Origin: Selaginella moellendorffii
Taxonomy: Eukaryota; Streptophyta; Lycopodiopsida; Selaginellales; Selaginellaceae
Direction of reading: 5' to 3'
DNA: 64,000 bases
NCBI RefSeq assembly: GCF_000143415.4
Contig: NW_003314319.1
Coordinates: forward strand, 335,181-399,180
Positions 44,680 through 55,191 of this stretch are shown one piece after another. The notes under the pieces were generated by a model. The model searched no databases and was not told the DNA's origin. It saw only the letters and a list, made by a program, of their open reading frames with translations. A program made the position numbers and the translations under genes. How positions within the stretch are numbered: position 1 is the stretch's first letter; each line of letters begins with the position of its first letter.

Positions 44680-45348
44680 TCATTGAAATTTCTGTTTGAA
44701 ATCACTCCACAACTGATCCACACTTTTTCTAATCAGATCCTGGAAGTAGCTTTCACTCCACCCGTCATAGAGCTTCTTGTTAAGCTCTGCCACAAAGCTA
44801 GGATGGAGATCGTTGACATAGTTTAGAAACAGTGCAGTCACGGTATACCCCTCGTCCCAGTGGCTCCCCAACCCCACAAACCCATTGGTCGACACACCTA
44901 GCTTAGCCTTGAGCCTCATAAAGTCGGCAATCCCCTCGATCAGTCCCTGCGGCGCCCGGCTCCCGTCCTTGCCGAACCACTGCCAAATGTGAGTCATCTC
45001 GTGGTACAAGACGCCTCGGAGCTCAAAAACCAAGTCTCCAGTGAAAGTAGCAACAAACTGTGCGCTGAGATGGATCTCCACACCAATGGCGTAGGCCACC
45101 CCAGGCATGCCGTCCACTGTGAAGTGGATGGTGTCAATCTCCTTCTTAGGTGTGTCGGGGCTCATATACTCGAAGCCAAGCTGGACGAAGGCCATGGCGT
45201 CGGCAAGGATGGAGAGGGCTCCATCTACTCCCATGACAGAGTCGAAGCGCTGGCCTCCCGGGGATTCTGGGGTTGTGTTGGCGCCTGTGATGGAGGTGCC
45301 TTGAGTTACCTGGAATGTTGCTAGGATAATGAGGAGAAAAATTGCCAT
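44680..45348 (-). CDS. plant basic secretory protein-like (zinc peptidase-like), intact
   Basis: 222 residues in one exon. Residues 1-18 (MAIFLLIILATFQVTQGT) form a signal peptide, so the product should be secreted to the apoplast. The domain has SVMGVDGALSILADAMAFV, the zinc HExxH in YHEMTHIWQW (H-E-M-T-H) and the family's GLIEGIADFMRLKA. Members resemble metallopeptidases and are often stress- or pathogen-induced; activity here is inferred only. The ATG follows a TATA-like GATATAAGG by ~25 bases. The stop comes after FKQKFQ, where the left copy has a deletion. The breakpoint of the left duplicate (45,316/45,317) falls in codon 11. Confidence 0.85.
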   Translation of the reverse strand: MAIFLLIILATFQVTQGTSITGANTTPESPGGQRFDSVMGVDGALSILADAMAFVQLGFEYMSPDTPKKEIDTIHFTVDGMPGVAYAIGVEIHLSAQFVATFTGDLVFELRGVLYHEMTHIWQWFGKDGSRAPQGLIEGIADFMRLKAKLGVSTNGFVGLGSHWDEGYTVTALFLNYVNDLHPSFVAELNKKLYDGWSESYFQDLIRKSVDQLWSDFKQKFQ

Positions 45349-45365
45349 TTTCTTTATGTTTTTCT

Positions 45366-45450
45366 TTTCCTCCTTATATCATTTGAGTTATTATTTCAAA
45401 TGTAGAGTCAGTCTATGTTTCCTGGGATAGTTTCTCAATAAGACAGATGA
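45366..45450 (-). repeat. upstream repeat of the secretory-protein gene (right)
   Basis: Matches 43,981-44,066. It lacks about 20 bp that the left counterpart (32,246-32,335) retains, so this deletion arose in the right copy after the duplication. Confidence 0.65.
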
Positions 45451-45680
45451 TAAAACAGTTATTTACTTTATTTTTCCGGCATCTTTCCTAAAGGTAGACC
45501 CCATTGTTAATCAAAACGATGAGAAAAACAAAGGGTGGCACCTGCAAAAAAGAAAGTTTTAGAAACAAATCGCAAAAGGAGAGAGAAATCGCAAAGATGG
45601 AAGGATTCCAAGGATGCGAGAGAAACTTTCGGGACAAAGAGAAAATCTCACCACCAAGTCTACTAGAGCGCTCAATTAGC

Positions 45681-47872
45681 ATGCGAGAGGCACTAGGATT
45701 GATACTCTCTACATTCCTTTTCTTTCTCTTCTTTGTTTTCGTATGCCCTTAATCTTTGCCAGATCGCCTGGAGCCGGAAGAGCTCATCCATCTCCTCCTC
45801 ACCTGCACATCCCTGCGATTGGTCGATGGTGGTAGGAAGCTCCACGCCCATATCTCCCGTCTGGGCCGCCTTGAAAGGGATGGGCGTCTCGCGAATCACC
45901 TCATCGACATGTATGGCAAGTGCGGGCATTTGGACGATGCCAAGGCTGTGTTCCAAAGCCTTGACGCGAGTAAGAGGAGCTCTCTCTCGTGGAGCGCGCT
46001 CATCACGGCTCACGGCTCATGTGGATCAATCGGAGGGGCTGTTGGCCTGCTGAACGAGATGGAGGAGCAGGGAATTCTCCCGGATCAAACCGCCCTCTTG
46101 CCAGCGCTCAATCTTTGCCCCACACACGGCGCTCTCGCAGGGGGCATTGTGGTACACAAAATAATAGCGGATCGTGGGCTGGAGAAGAATGTGATAATCT
46201 CAAATGAGATTATCAACATGTATGGAAAATGCAGCCAAATCGACCAAGCCAGAGCTTTCTTAGATAGAATGTATTTCCGAAACACAGGGTCTTGGAACGC
46301 CATTGTTTCAGCATATGCCCAAAATGGGCATCAGTCGGATGCAGTGAAAATGCTCTTTGTCATGCAGCTCGAGGGCGTCAAGATTGGAAAAATCGGATTC
46401 GTTACACTCCTCAAGGCTTGCTGCGGCCCAATGTTCCTGAAGACCGGCAGACTCATTCACTCTTGTCTTCCGGAGGATGTTCTCCATGAGACGGACGTCA
46501 CAGCCGGAACGAGCCTTGTTCATATGTATGCAAAGTGTGGCAGCCTTGCGGAAGCGCGAGAGATTTTTGAGCGGATGAGCTGCAAGAACAAGTTTGCATG
46601 GTCTGCCATGATCAGCGCTTACGTAGAACACGAGGAAACGAGGTCTTCCCTCGAGTGTTTTTGTCTGATGCTGCTCAATGGTGTCGAGCCAGATGAGCTT
46701 TCGTGGCGGTTTTAGAGGCTTGCGGCGTCCTCAAGGCTGGATGTTTTGTCCACGGTTTGATCGAAGAGTGTGGCTTCCAGAGCGTCCCATTTGTAGGAAA
46801 CACGCTGATAACCATGTATTCCCGGGAGGTGTGGCAGCGCATTTGAATCGAGGAGAGTTTTCCAGAGCATGGATTGTCCAGACGCAGTCGCCTGGTCGTC
46901 GATCATTGCAGCTCTCGCGGAGCAAGGCAATGGAAAAGGACTGCAGGGGATGGTGTTTCTTTGGCGCATGCAGCTAGAGAGCGTGAGGCCGAACAACGTA
47001 ACTCTCCTGGCGGCGCTCAATGCGTGCTCGTCCCCGGCGTTTCTGCGCGGGGGCCGACAGATTCACCGTGGAGTCCGGCTATGACTCCTCTAACAAGATC
47101 GTGGGGAACGCGCTCGTCAACATGTTTGCAAAGTGTGGGAGCTTGCTTGATGCACGAGAAGCCTTCGCCAAGATCTCTCACAAGGATGCGACGTCGTGGA
47201 AAGCCTTGATCACGATCTACGTACAGTACCAGCATGGAAAAATCGTACTCGATTCACACATGCAGTTAGAAGGATTCCGGATGAACAACCACACTTCCGT
47301 AAACGCTATCATTGCCTGCACGGAGATCTCCTCCTTGAAAGATGGCAAGCGAGTCCACGGCTGGATTTGCGAGAGGGGAGTGGAGCTGGACGTTCTACTC
47401 GGCAACGCAGTGCTCAATCTCTACAGCAAATACGGGAGCCTGGACGCTGTTCTTCCAGCTGCGAAGAGAAGACGTGATAACCTGGAGTGCAATGGTGGGA
47501 GCCTACGATCGCCACGGCCACGCGGTGCGAGCTCTCACGCTCTTCCGAGTGATGCAAATGGGATCCGACACCATGCCAAACTCCATCAACTTCGTCAGCG
47601 TCCTCTCGGCGTGTAGCCACGCCGGGCTCTAGGACGCTCACTGCAGCTTTGTGTCGATGAGGAGCAACTATGGGATCGCCCCCGCTGCGAAGTACTACGT
47701 GTGCATGGTCGATCTTCTAGGGCGAGCCGGGAAGTTTGAGGAGATGGTACGTTTCGTGGTAAGCTCTCCAGTGGAGGGCGATGCTGTGGTGTGGAGGGCC
47801 GTGCTGGCGGCTTGCAGAAGCCTCGGCAAGTTGAGATTGGGAACCGAGCTGTTAAGCGGACTCGTGATTTAG
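45681..47872 (+). pseudogene. PPR protein gene, frameshifted (right)
   Basis: Counterpart of 29,819-32,010. A hydrophobic leader (MREALGLILSTFLFFLFF) from the ATG at 45,681 ends in a stop. The PPR repeats run in another frame (45,756-46,715) without an ATG of their own, then continue in shifted frames to 47,872 (YYVCMVDLLGRAGKFEEMV near 47,700). The in-frame stop after ELSWRF and later frame changes are shared with the left copy. Introns could remove one or two of the breaks, but at least one internal stop has no obvious GT..AG rescue. Confidence 0.78.
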
Positions 47873-48635
47873 AAAACAAGCGGAAAAGAGAAGATAAGCG
47901 AAGCAATCCTGACATACCCGGTATGAGAACGCCTGAGTTCCAACGTACGTAGAAGAGTTCCTCTTCTTCTTTTGCACGAGCATCCAGGTCTCTCTTGAAT
48001 TTAGTGCTATGGGGCCGTAAGTTTGCTGGATCTGCAAACAGCGTCAAGTCAGCGTGATCTTTCAACACAGTGCAACAAGACGAAACAAGTCATATCGTCT
48101 TCTATTTCAATACCAGGATGTCCTTGAGACTTGTCAGTTGACTGATCGCTGGGTCCGGTCCTTCTGCATCCATGCACCCTGGACGCTCTTTTAAGAAGAA
48201 CAAAGGAAGCAAGCTGGAAGCATTCACCAGAATTGCGGCATCGATTCCAGCTTCACTGAAAAGTGCTGTCTCTTTTCTTGCTTGATGGTCACCCATAGTT
48301 GCACCAGCACAGCAAGCTCCATGAGCAGCAAAGATCCTACAATCAGACGAATCCTGAGGAGCTTTACACTCAAGTCCACGAGAAATGCAGATAATTGAAG
48401 CACATACCAGTAGAGTGAGCTCGTGGGAGACAAGACCAGCCTTATTTTGTTGCCCGCATGAAGCGCAGATCTTGAAACGGTGACCCTTTGGGCAGGACAC
48501 GAAGGCACCCAGCATTGGACACAGCACAGCCGCTTCCAGCAGCACGAAGCCAAATGCAGCTACCTGGATCCGCCATATTCGAGATTTACAAGTCTGCTCG
48601 TTAAGCCCTAGGGATGGCAGGCTTCTCGTTCTCAT
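47852..48635 (-). CDS. hypothetical gene with possible zinc-binding cluster (right)
   Basis: Same tentative model as 29,056-29,839: a hydrophobic segment, then CPKGHRFKICASCG, then a possible intron and a Lys-rich end overlapping the PPR relic's last codons on the other strand. No family was recognised and no transcription evidence is available from sequence. Confidence 0.3.
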
Positions 48636-49840
48636 TCGGATATTCGTTCCGGAGAGCCGGCTGCTGGTCTCGGCCTTGCCAGAACTAAAAGAGATACAGT
48701 TTATTTGAAAAGCCGAATGCAGCAGCGTCTGGGCTGAGGTTCGATTTCATCCAATTGTTTGCATATGTTTGTAACTTGACTTTCGATTTTCTCCAGGATC
48801 AAGACGCCTGAGAGTCGCTTGGCATCTCTATGTTCGCAGCAATTTCGAACCGGTTCGTGGGGCAAAGGCCAAGAAAGGCGTTCTCGAGCCAGCCGGATCC
48901 ACAGAGCTGTGACAGCTAGTGCTGAACAAAGGAATGGAGCATCTGGTGCATTGTCAATCCATACTGAAGAATCTCAATTGAGGCTATGGTGTTCCAGCTC
49001 CCCATTTAACCATGTCAATACCCTATAAAATCTCTCTCCTGATCTTGTTCCAGGGCACTGCAGCTGGCGGCACACCTAAGATTTTTGCGGATAGAACCGC
49101 CGGATTGCTTAACCCGGTTGGGAAAGAAGGCGTTTCAGCTTCAAATGGCACAGTTAAAAACGAGCATGGGTGCAGCCGGGTCCGGCAACGGTTCCTCATA
49201 TTGTAAATGCACTGAGACAGATATTACAGCAGCAGCAGTGAGCACATTTGGCTTCTGCTTCTCGAGCATCACGTACATATTAGTGCTGGGCCAGCATGTT
49301 TGTACAGGAGGCGGGTAGGATCTCCCAGGCATAGATATCCTTTGGGAACAAACAGAAGTCGTGTTGTACCGAACAGATCGACCATGCAGAACTAATTCGG
49401 TTGAATGTGGATGTCGGCTGTCATACTTTGGAAGGTTTCTCAGGCGGCTGCAACAGGCGCACAAAGACCATAGCATCCCTTCCCTTGGAAGATTAATACA
49501 GCTTCAGCCAGGGCATAGCATGAGAATGGTCTAGGAAGAGGTTACAAGCCAGCATGGTTCGTATGCTGCCAGCATTGCATTTGCAGTCTACATTTTCCGT
49601 AACTTGCTTGCTCTGAGCGTAGCCACCTGACATGCTGCATTGTCGAATTCTCCACAGCGATTCACATACAGAGTTTCCATTATTTTTATCTGCAACCAAA
49701 TTTCCAGGTTCGTTTTGATGATTTGATTTTTTGGAGAGAGCGTGACCAAGGAATAATCAAGGAAATTTATCTAGGACAGCTTATATACTTATTAACTTCA
49801 CACGTTTCCTTATGGAATTAATACCACACCATATACGCAA
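48636..49840. other. unassigned region within duplicate (right)
   Basis: Counterpart of 27,851-29,055. Short frames 48,819-49,028 and 49,012-49,206 (plus) and 49,476-49,141 and 49,699-49,493 (minus) are not assignable. The frame at 49,012 starts with a hydrophobic stretch and could be a small secreted protein, but nothing else supports it. Confidence 0.4.
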
Positions 49841-50827
49841 TTAGTGTTTTGGTTTTGGGCGCGGAGGTTCATCAGATCCATCGATTGCACATGGTGTAGC
49901 CTGGCTCATGCTGAGGTCGTGCCAAACTTGGAGGTACGGGAACAGCCCGAGTACACGGGCACGCTCACTCTCCCTCAAAGCGCGAAACACAGACCTGTAT
50001 AAACAAAAGCATATATAGAACGCGTACAAACAGCACCTGATAAACACCATCACGGGCATGGTGTTGATGGGAACACTTAAGCCAGCGATGCTGTCATGGT
50101 CCGTCACTATGGCTCCCAGACGTGGAGTCTGTCCGAATGGTCCTCCACTGCTACTACTTGCACCTCCAGCTTTGAGACAGTTTACACATCGTTTGACGCA
50201 CACGACATTAGATTCGCCTTTCTTCTTCTGGTGCTTCTGCACGGCGTAAGTTGTATCAGCCGACTCATTCAATCGTGCCAGCTTCTCGAATACAACATGC
50301 TCCGCACAGTTCTCGAAGTCGCGGCCCTTACTGGGTTTGGCCTCTTTATCCTCGTCGAGAAGTGCCAAGTGGAGCCTGGAATGGGTGTCATCATCAAAAG
50401 CTGAGACTTGAACTCCCAGCCTCTTCTCCACATCCTTGATGCTTACTGGATTTGGTCTACCCCCTGCCATGTCCATCCTCAAACGAACGTTAGCACCCAC
50501 AACTCTTGTTCCTTGTTCCGTGACTCCACAGCACAGCACATCGCTCACTTGCCCCTTCTTTGCATGCTCAATAGGAGCCTGGCGAACCAACATCCCCAAG
50601 TGCAAAATGCGCAGGAAATGGATGAATGCGTCCCCATCGCTGAGACCTGGAATACCTTGCAATGCATTCCACAGCTTTTGAGCATCGGCAAGGTTCACCT
50701 GCTCAGAATCCTTTGAGGCCATGGCTTTTTGAGAAACGCCGTCCTGCTGAAGGTTATTTATCACATGACTAGCCGGCGATTGTACAGGGAGGGAGAAAAA
50801 TAAAAAGAAATGTTTGACACGTTCCAT
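49841..50827 (-). CDS. unknown protein with deaminase-like C-A-E ... C-x-x-C pattern
   Basis: A 328-residue open frame, or 314 if a 42-nt GT..AG intron (GTGCTG..TATACAG, ~49,998-50,039) is removed; both readings stay in frame. An alternative start is Met36 (MASKDSEQ). Residues 172-177 read ENCAEH and 213-217 RCVNC, spaced about 38 residues, with a predicted helix between. Cytidine-deaminase-fold enzymes use H/C-A-E and C-x-x-C to bind zinc and activate water, often with N before CAE. The Pro usual before the C-x-x-C is replaced by Arg. The tail is Pro-rich (PPRPKPKH). It is adjacent to a PPR relic. The left copy is truncated between the two motifs. The function remains unproven. Confidence 0.55.
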   Translation of the reverse strand: MERVKHFFLFFSLPVQSPASHVINNLQQDGVSQKAMASKDSEQVNLADAQKLWNALQGIPGLSDGDAFIHFLRILHLGMLVRQAPIEHAKKGQVSDVLCCGVTEQGTRVVGANVRLRMDMAGGRPNPVSIKDVEKRLGVQVSAFDDDTHSRLHLALLDEDKEAKPSKGRDFENCAEHVVFEKLARLNESADTTYAVQKHQKKKGESNVVCVKRCVNCLKAGGASSSSGGPFGQTPRLGAIVTDHDSIAGLSVPINTMPVMVFIRCCLYAFYICFCLYRSVFRALRESERARVLGLFPYLQVWHDLSMSQATPCAIDGSDEPPRPKPKH

Positions 50828-51463
50828 CAGAAAGCTATTATGTCACGCTTGAAGTTGTGATGGCGATTGAGGCCTCCAACTTGTCAGTCTATGATCTACT
50901 TCTTTAGTTCAGCGTCTCTGACTGTCCGGAAAGGTCGCGTGCTACGATGCTCCACTCAGTTTTGTGCCAATGACAAATAAAAACTTTTAACTCATGTGCT
51001 TACCCTAGTCCTCAATGTGAGCTGTTTGACTGCAATGCTTAGCATGATCGATCTAGCTTTAAGTTCGTCAGCTGGATTTTGGAGAGGCAAAGACGGAACC
51101 TTTCTCACGTTAAACGCACCTCTAAATCTTGAAATGCTGGGCAGACCTTGAATGAGCTTCGAAAAATTTCTAGTACCTGTTTTTGCTAATGCTCACTCTT
51201 TGAAGCTTGCACTTCTCCTCTTTGTTTATCATTTCCTTTTCCTTTTGAACTTGCCGTGCATTAGTTTCCTGAAATCTGTGGTAAGTGAATAGCAAACCTT
51301 GGTTTTCTATATGCCAGGCCCTTCTTGCCCAATCTTGGTTTCTTTTTCTTTGGTGCAGAAACACCAGATCTGCTCTTTGAGTCTCCATCTTCCGCTCCCA
51401 CGAGACCAGCAACATCTCGTCAAAATCGACATAACCACAAATGTCAATTGTCACTGGCCATGT

Positions 51464-51506
<43 letters not shown>

Positions 51507-51837
51507 GTGTCTTCCTCTAACAACAGCAACGACCACTTTGTGAGTACCTCACTGCTACCCCAAACCTGCACGATGTGCTTGCCATCGTTGAACCCGTCCT
51601 CAACTCCACACTAGTGGTAGATAGGATGGTCTGATGCATCTTTCGTGGGTCCTCATGACATGAAATAGCTGTTATTATTATTATATGGCAACTGTAGATG
51701 TTCAACGCCCCAGGGTCAGTATAATCAATCTACGCTGTCCAGGCTATATATTGTTATTGCAGCCCTCCAGGGGCTTTCTATCCGGCATCTATTGAGTTCG
51801 TTGTTGCTTGTTGTCTCCAGTGTGAGTTTGTGAAGGT
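50828..51837. other. intergenic, no gene assigned
   Basis: A minus-strand frame (51,571-51,170) is inflated by the CT repeat (Arg-Glu run) and has no recognisable domain. Nothing else was seen. Confidence 0.5.
51468..51505. repeat. (CT)n microsatellite
   Basis: About 19 uninterrupted CT units. Confidence 0.95.
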
Positions 51838-52183
51838 AATGGCTGGTTCGCCACTGTCCTCAAGGCTCTCAATGTTGGAGAGGAGCTGACTACGAATGAA
51901 GTGCTTGTGTCCCCAAACGCGCGCTACAAGGCTTGCTCTTGCTCATGAGCAATGACGGCGATGTCATAGCAAGCAGTAAGAAGGTTGGAAACGCAGTGGT
52001 GGCTATTATTTACCACTGCATGAGGACGCCACTTTTAGTATCGAAAAGAATGGTGGCAATGTTGTGCTGTGGTAGAATGGGATTAGCCAGGTGGAAGGAC
52101 CTCAATATCAGCTGGTTGTTACCAATGATCCCAAGCTCTATGTCATGGTTGGTGGCAAAACTGTGAACATCATTCTGGAATGA
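51838..52183 (+). pseudogene. possible bulb-type lectin fragment
   Basis: In shifting frames: LNVGEELTTNEVLVSPNARYK, then LLMSNDGDVIAS, then IEKNGGNVVLW and YQLVVTNDPKLYVMVGGKT. The order (GE.L....L.SPN..Y, then D/NG.V blocks) resembles mannose-binding bulb-type lectin domains. Stops and frameshifts separate the pieces. Another beta-prism or unrelated fold is possible. Confidence 0.35.
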
Positions 52184-53529
52184 GTGCCTGACTCGAATAT
52201 GTGTATGTACTTTGGGCAATGTCAAGATCTCGACATTGCAGATATCTGAATAAATTTGGACGTTTACATATATATGGTCTACCTTTTCTTTTCGTTGCTG
52301 GCCAAGATCAGCACAAAAGAGAAGAAATCTTCAGGTATGGCCTCTGCATGTACTCTTCAATATTTTGTTTATTTATTCCTTCACTACGATCTGCTCATAT
52401 CTAGGCAGCAGGGGGAACAACCACTGCTTGGATGTTGGACATTAGTTTCGGGACTGGGTTGCTCCAAGCATCACTCTAGACTATGGCGCTCGATCGAGGT
52501 TTGGACATGGCACTAGATGCAGAGCTCTAGACTATGGCGAGGAAGAGACGGACATTTTTCCATTCCATCTCAGTTAGAAACCACATGCCTATTCATCTAG
52601 AATAGAATTGGAACAACTCCTGGTCATTTCAGAAATAGAGGCAACGAGAGTCAATAGCTATCTCAATCGATTTCACCAGAGTAGCCAGACCTGGAGACCA
52701 TCCCCGTTAAGGAGATAATGCTACACTGAGACCGTTGGCCCCAAGGATAGAATTGAGTTTTGTCACCCATATCACAAATTAAGTTTCAGTGCGCCGTTTT
52801 GGATTCAGACAAACTGCCTAGAGTTTCGAGATCAAGGATCTGAGCTTGCATCACCATGCTTACATCGGAATTTAAATAGAATCAAAACACCGTGTACCTG
52901 AGAGTTCAAGGGTCGGGATGAGAAACGTTTTGACTGCCCTCCGCGCCCTCAGATGTCAGACTCCAGTTGCTTCAGAACGCACTGAATTTACGTGAAGAGC
53001 TGCATCAAACTTAAACGTTGGTTAAGTATAACCTGAAAGCTCGTCGCAATATTTGAACACGTATTAAATTAAAGAAGAGCGGGCCAAGGAGCTACCGACT
53101 GCTTGACTGGTGATCAAACATGTTGTTATAAGCTTTCAAAGGTTACTGGCCAATTGCAAGGCTATGGCGAGGAAGAGACGACGCTATTGTTCCATATCTA
53201 CAGAGGGTGTGAATCCACACACACTCACACACATACGCTGTTAATTGAAAGAGGTTGTTTCTTCTTTTTTCTTTTGGAAGCTAAGCATTAACTGACTGTA
53301 GCAATTGAAGCATTTTTTGTCATTAAAATCTTTAAGAGATATACAGTAGGTTGGCAATAAAACACAGATGTCCTTTGCCACTGGCCATGTGAAGCTTAGA
53401 TGTCTGATGTTACCTCCTTGGTTGCTTTGGTGTATGACAGTACACACTTCACCCACTGACACCGATGTTCAATATCATGTGGTTTTTTTCTTTAAAATAA
53501 TCCTCACTATCACTTGGCAATACTAGGTT
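52184..53529. other. intergenic, no gene assigned
   Basis: Two 17-bp phrases recur: TGGCGAGGAAGAGACG at ~52,535 and ~53,165. The phrase CACTGGCCATGTGAA at ~53,383 also occurs at ~51,452. This hints at an old local duplication, but no coding sequence is supported. Confidence 0.4.
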
Positions 53530-54350
53530 GATCATGTCTGATTTATCGTACAATTATTTGTCGGGGAAGATTCCATCGACCTTGGGTAACTGCCCGAGGC
53601 TACAGTCACTCGATCTCACTCCAAGGAAAGATCCCGGAGTCTGGGCCAGCCCTCCATGCTGCAAAGTCTTTCTCTTGATGTGAACTTACTTGATGGTGAG
53701 ATTCCCTCGAGCCTAGCACGGTGCTCAAGGCTTGAGAAGCTTTCCTGCTGTGGCAATCGTCTCACTGACCTTCTTGGGACAGTTCCATACCAAGGGACTT
53801 TGTGAATCTCTCAAATTCCTGGAAGAGGAATGACATCGAAGGAGAAGTTCCAACTTTTCTCTTTGCGCACGAGGGTCTTGTGGGTTTTACGCCTTGCTGC
53901 GAACAAGTTGGAATCATTTAGCTACGATTTCCAGGCCGATGGAGTCGTATGGAGGTTCTGGAACTACGCTTCAACCAGATAACAGGCAGCATTCCATCGC
54001 AAGACTTCAGCTACTTGCCAGGTTTTTGAAGCTCATCTCCTCATCCCAGGAATGAAATTTGAGCGCGTTGACAAACTTTGACGTGGCATTCAACATGCTG
54101 CATGGGAAGTTCCTGTTTCTTTGTCCTTGTGCGTCAACATGAGCCACATTGACATGGGCGTGAAAAATTTCAGTGGCCAGTTTCCGCCGGAAATTTCCAA
54201 GCTTGAGCAGCTTCAGTTCTTTCTTATTTCGACCAACAAGCTGGGAACCTTGGCACTTTGGATCTCGCGAGAAATAACCTCTGGAACCTGACGAGCATCA
54301 GCAAGTGATTTGTCCTCGAACTCAATACCATCTCGCCTTGGAAAGCTAAA
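53530..54350 (+). pseudogene. LRR receptor-like relic
   Basis: Consecutive degenerate leucine-rich repeats in changing frames: DLSYNYLSGKIPSTLGNCPRLQSLDL, LLDGEIPSSLARCSRLEKL, RNDIEGEVPTFLFAHEGL and FDVAFNMLHGKF (each read separately). The GxIPxxLGxCxxLxxLxLxxN pattern is typical of plant LRR receptor kinases or receptor-like proteins. No kinase domain follows before 54,480. Many stops and frameshifts. Confidence 0.7.
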
Positions 54351-54479
54351 CCAGTTCTCGGGAGAAATAATGTTTAACTATTATAATTTAGTTATTTAAG
54401 TAGACATAATACAAATTGACAGAAATTTAAGAGATTTGTTCTTGTTAGCTTAGTTGTAAATTTGATGTTTTTCAGAATG

Positions 54480-55012
54480 TCTGCCATCCAAATATTTTTT
54501 ATAGACATTTATGATGTGCTCCTTGTACAAGGTTCACTTGTAGATCAGTGGATTCCTTGTTAATAGGCCCTATCACAGCATCCTGGGATGGATTGAAAAA
54601 TGCCATGATGGAGAGGTGAGTTTGATCAGGCTGGACAAGGACCTGGTGCTCAATGCTCTTGTATTATTGCTCAAGATCTTGGAAGAGAACAAGAACCATG
54701 ATTAAATCCATCAAAGTATTATAAAAGTGGTTATTCAACTTACTTCAGGAGTCTGCCGACTTGATCTTCAAACAGGATTGTCAATCTGCTGCATTCATTG
54801 GGATTTGGGCATGGCGGATAATAATTCAATTGCAAGATCATTTTCGAGTCTCCAAACAATTTTGGTAGGTGGCTTGAATCTAGCTTGAGTCCTTCAAACA
54901 ATGTTGATAGCAAAGTCTTACTCAGCTGTTTCATGCTTGTTTCATGCTTGAAATATAGTTGGAGGTGAGCTTCCTGGCCAAGGCACAATATTCCATCTGT
55001 ATAATACTTCAT
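54480..55012 (-). pseudogene. 2OGD relic downstream of the third MFS gene
   Basis: The minus strand matches the C-terminal exons of the 2OGD: LSTLFEGLKLDSSHLPKLFG, MILQLNYYPPCPNPN, LTILFEDQVG, and further down the KSIEHxVLVQPDQT and FxNPSxDAVIGP segments. The HTDSGG iron-binding block is deleted. It is clearly older than the other copies and lies in inverse orientation to the 2OGD at 57,312. Confidence 0.75.
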
Positions 55013-55191
55013 ACATGAACCATATCTTCCATGGTTGTAATAGGAATGCCAATGTTGATTTATAAATTATAAATATGTTTATAATTATCAATCAATTAAA
55101 TTATTCAACAATACTAAACATAATTATTACGTATTTACTAATGCAAAAGCTTTATAGTGAGTGGCCTTATAGACATTTCGGCAGCTAACAT

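Larger units (their letters stand above)
39772..50215 (+). repeat. contiguous donor-type copy of the duplicated block
   Basis: Order: LRR relic, 2OGD, MFS, secretory protein, PPR relic, hypothetical gene, deaminase-like gene. All joints are natural: the secretory gene is continuous across 45,316/45,317 and the deaminase-like gene continues beyond 50,215. This copy is therefore the better candidate for the original arrangement. Confidence 0.8.

Noticed and set aside
21010-50215. Simple palindromic inverted repeat (or a giant DNA transposon with terminal inverted repeats)
   Set aside because: The order of genes within the left copy is permuted relative to the right, and there is no target duplication or transposase.
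51170-51571. 133-residue minus-strand frame
   Set aside because: Extended by the CT microsatellite (Arg-Glu run); no domain on either side.
53103-53291. Small plus-strand frame with a Thr-His run
   Set aside because: The run comes from a CA-rich microsatellite; no other support.
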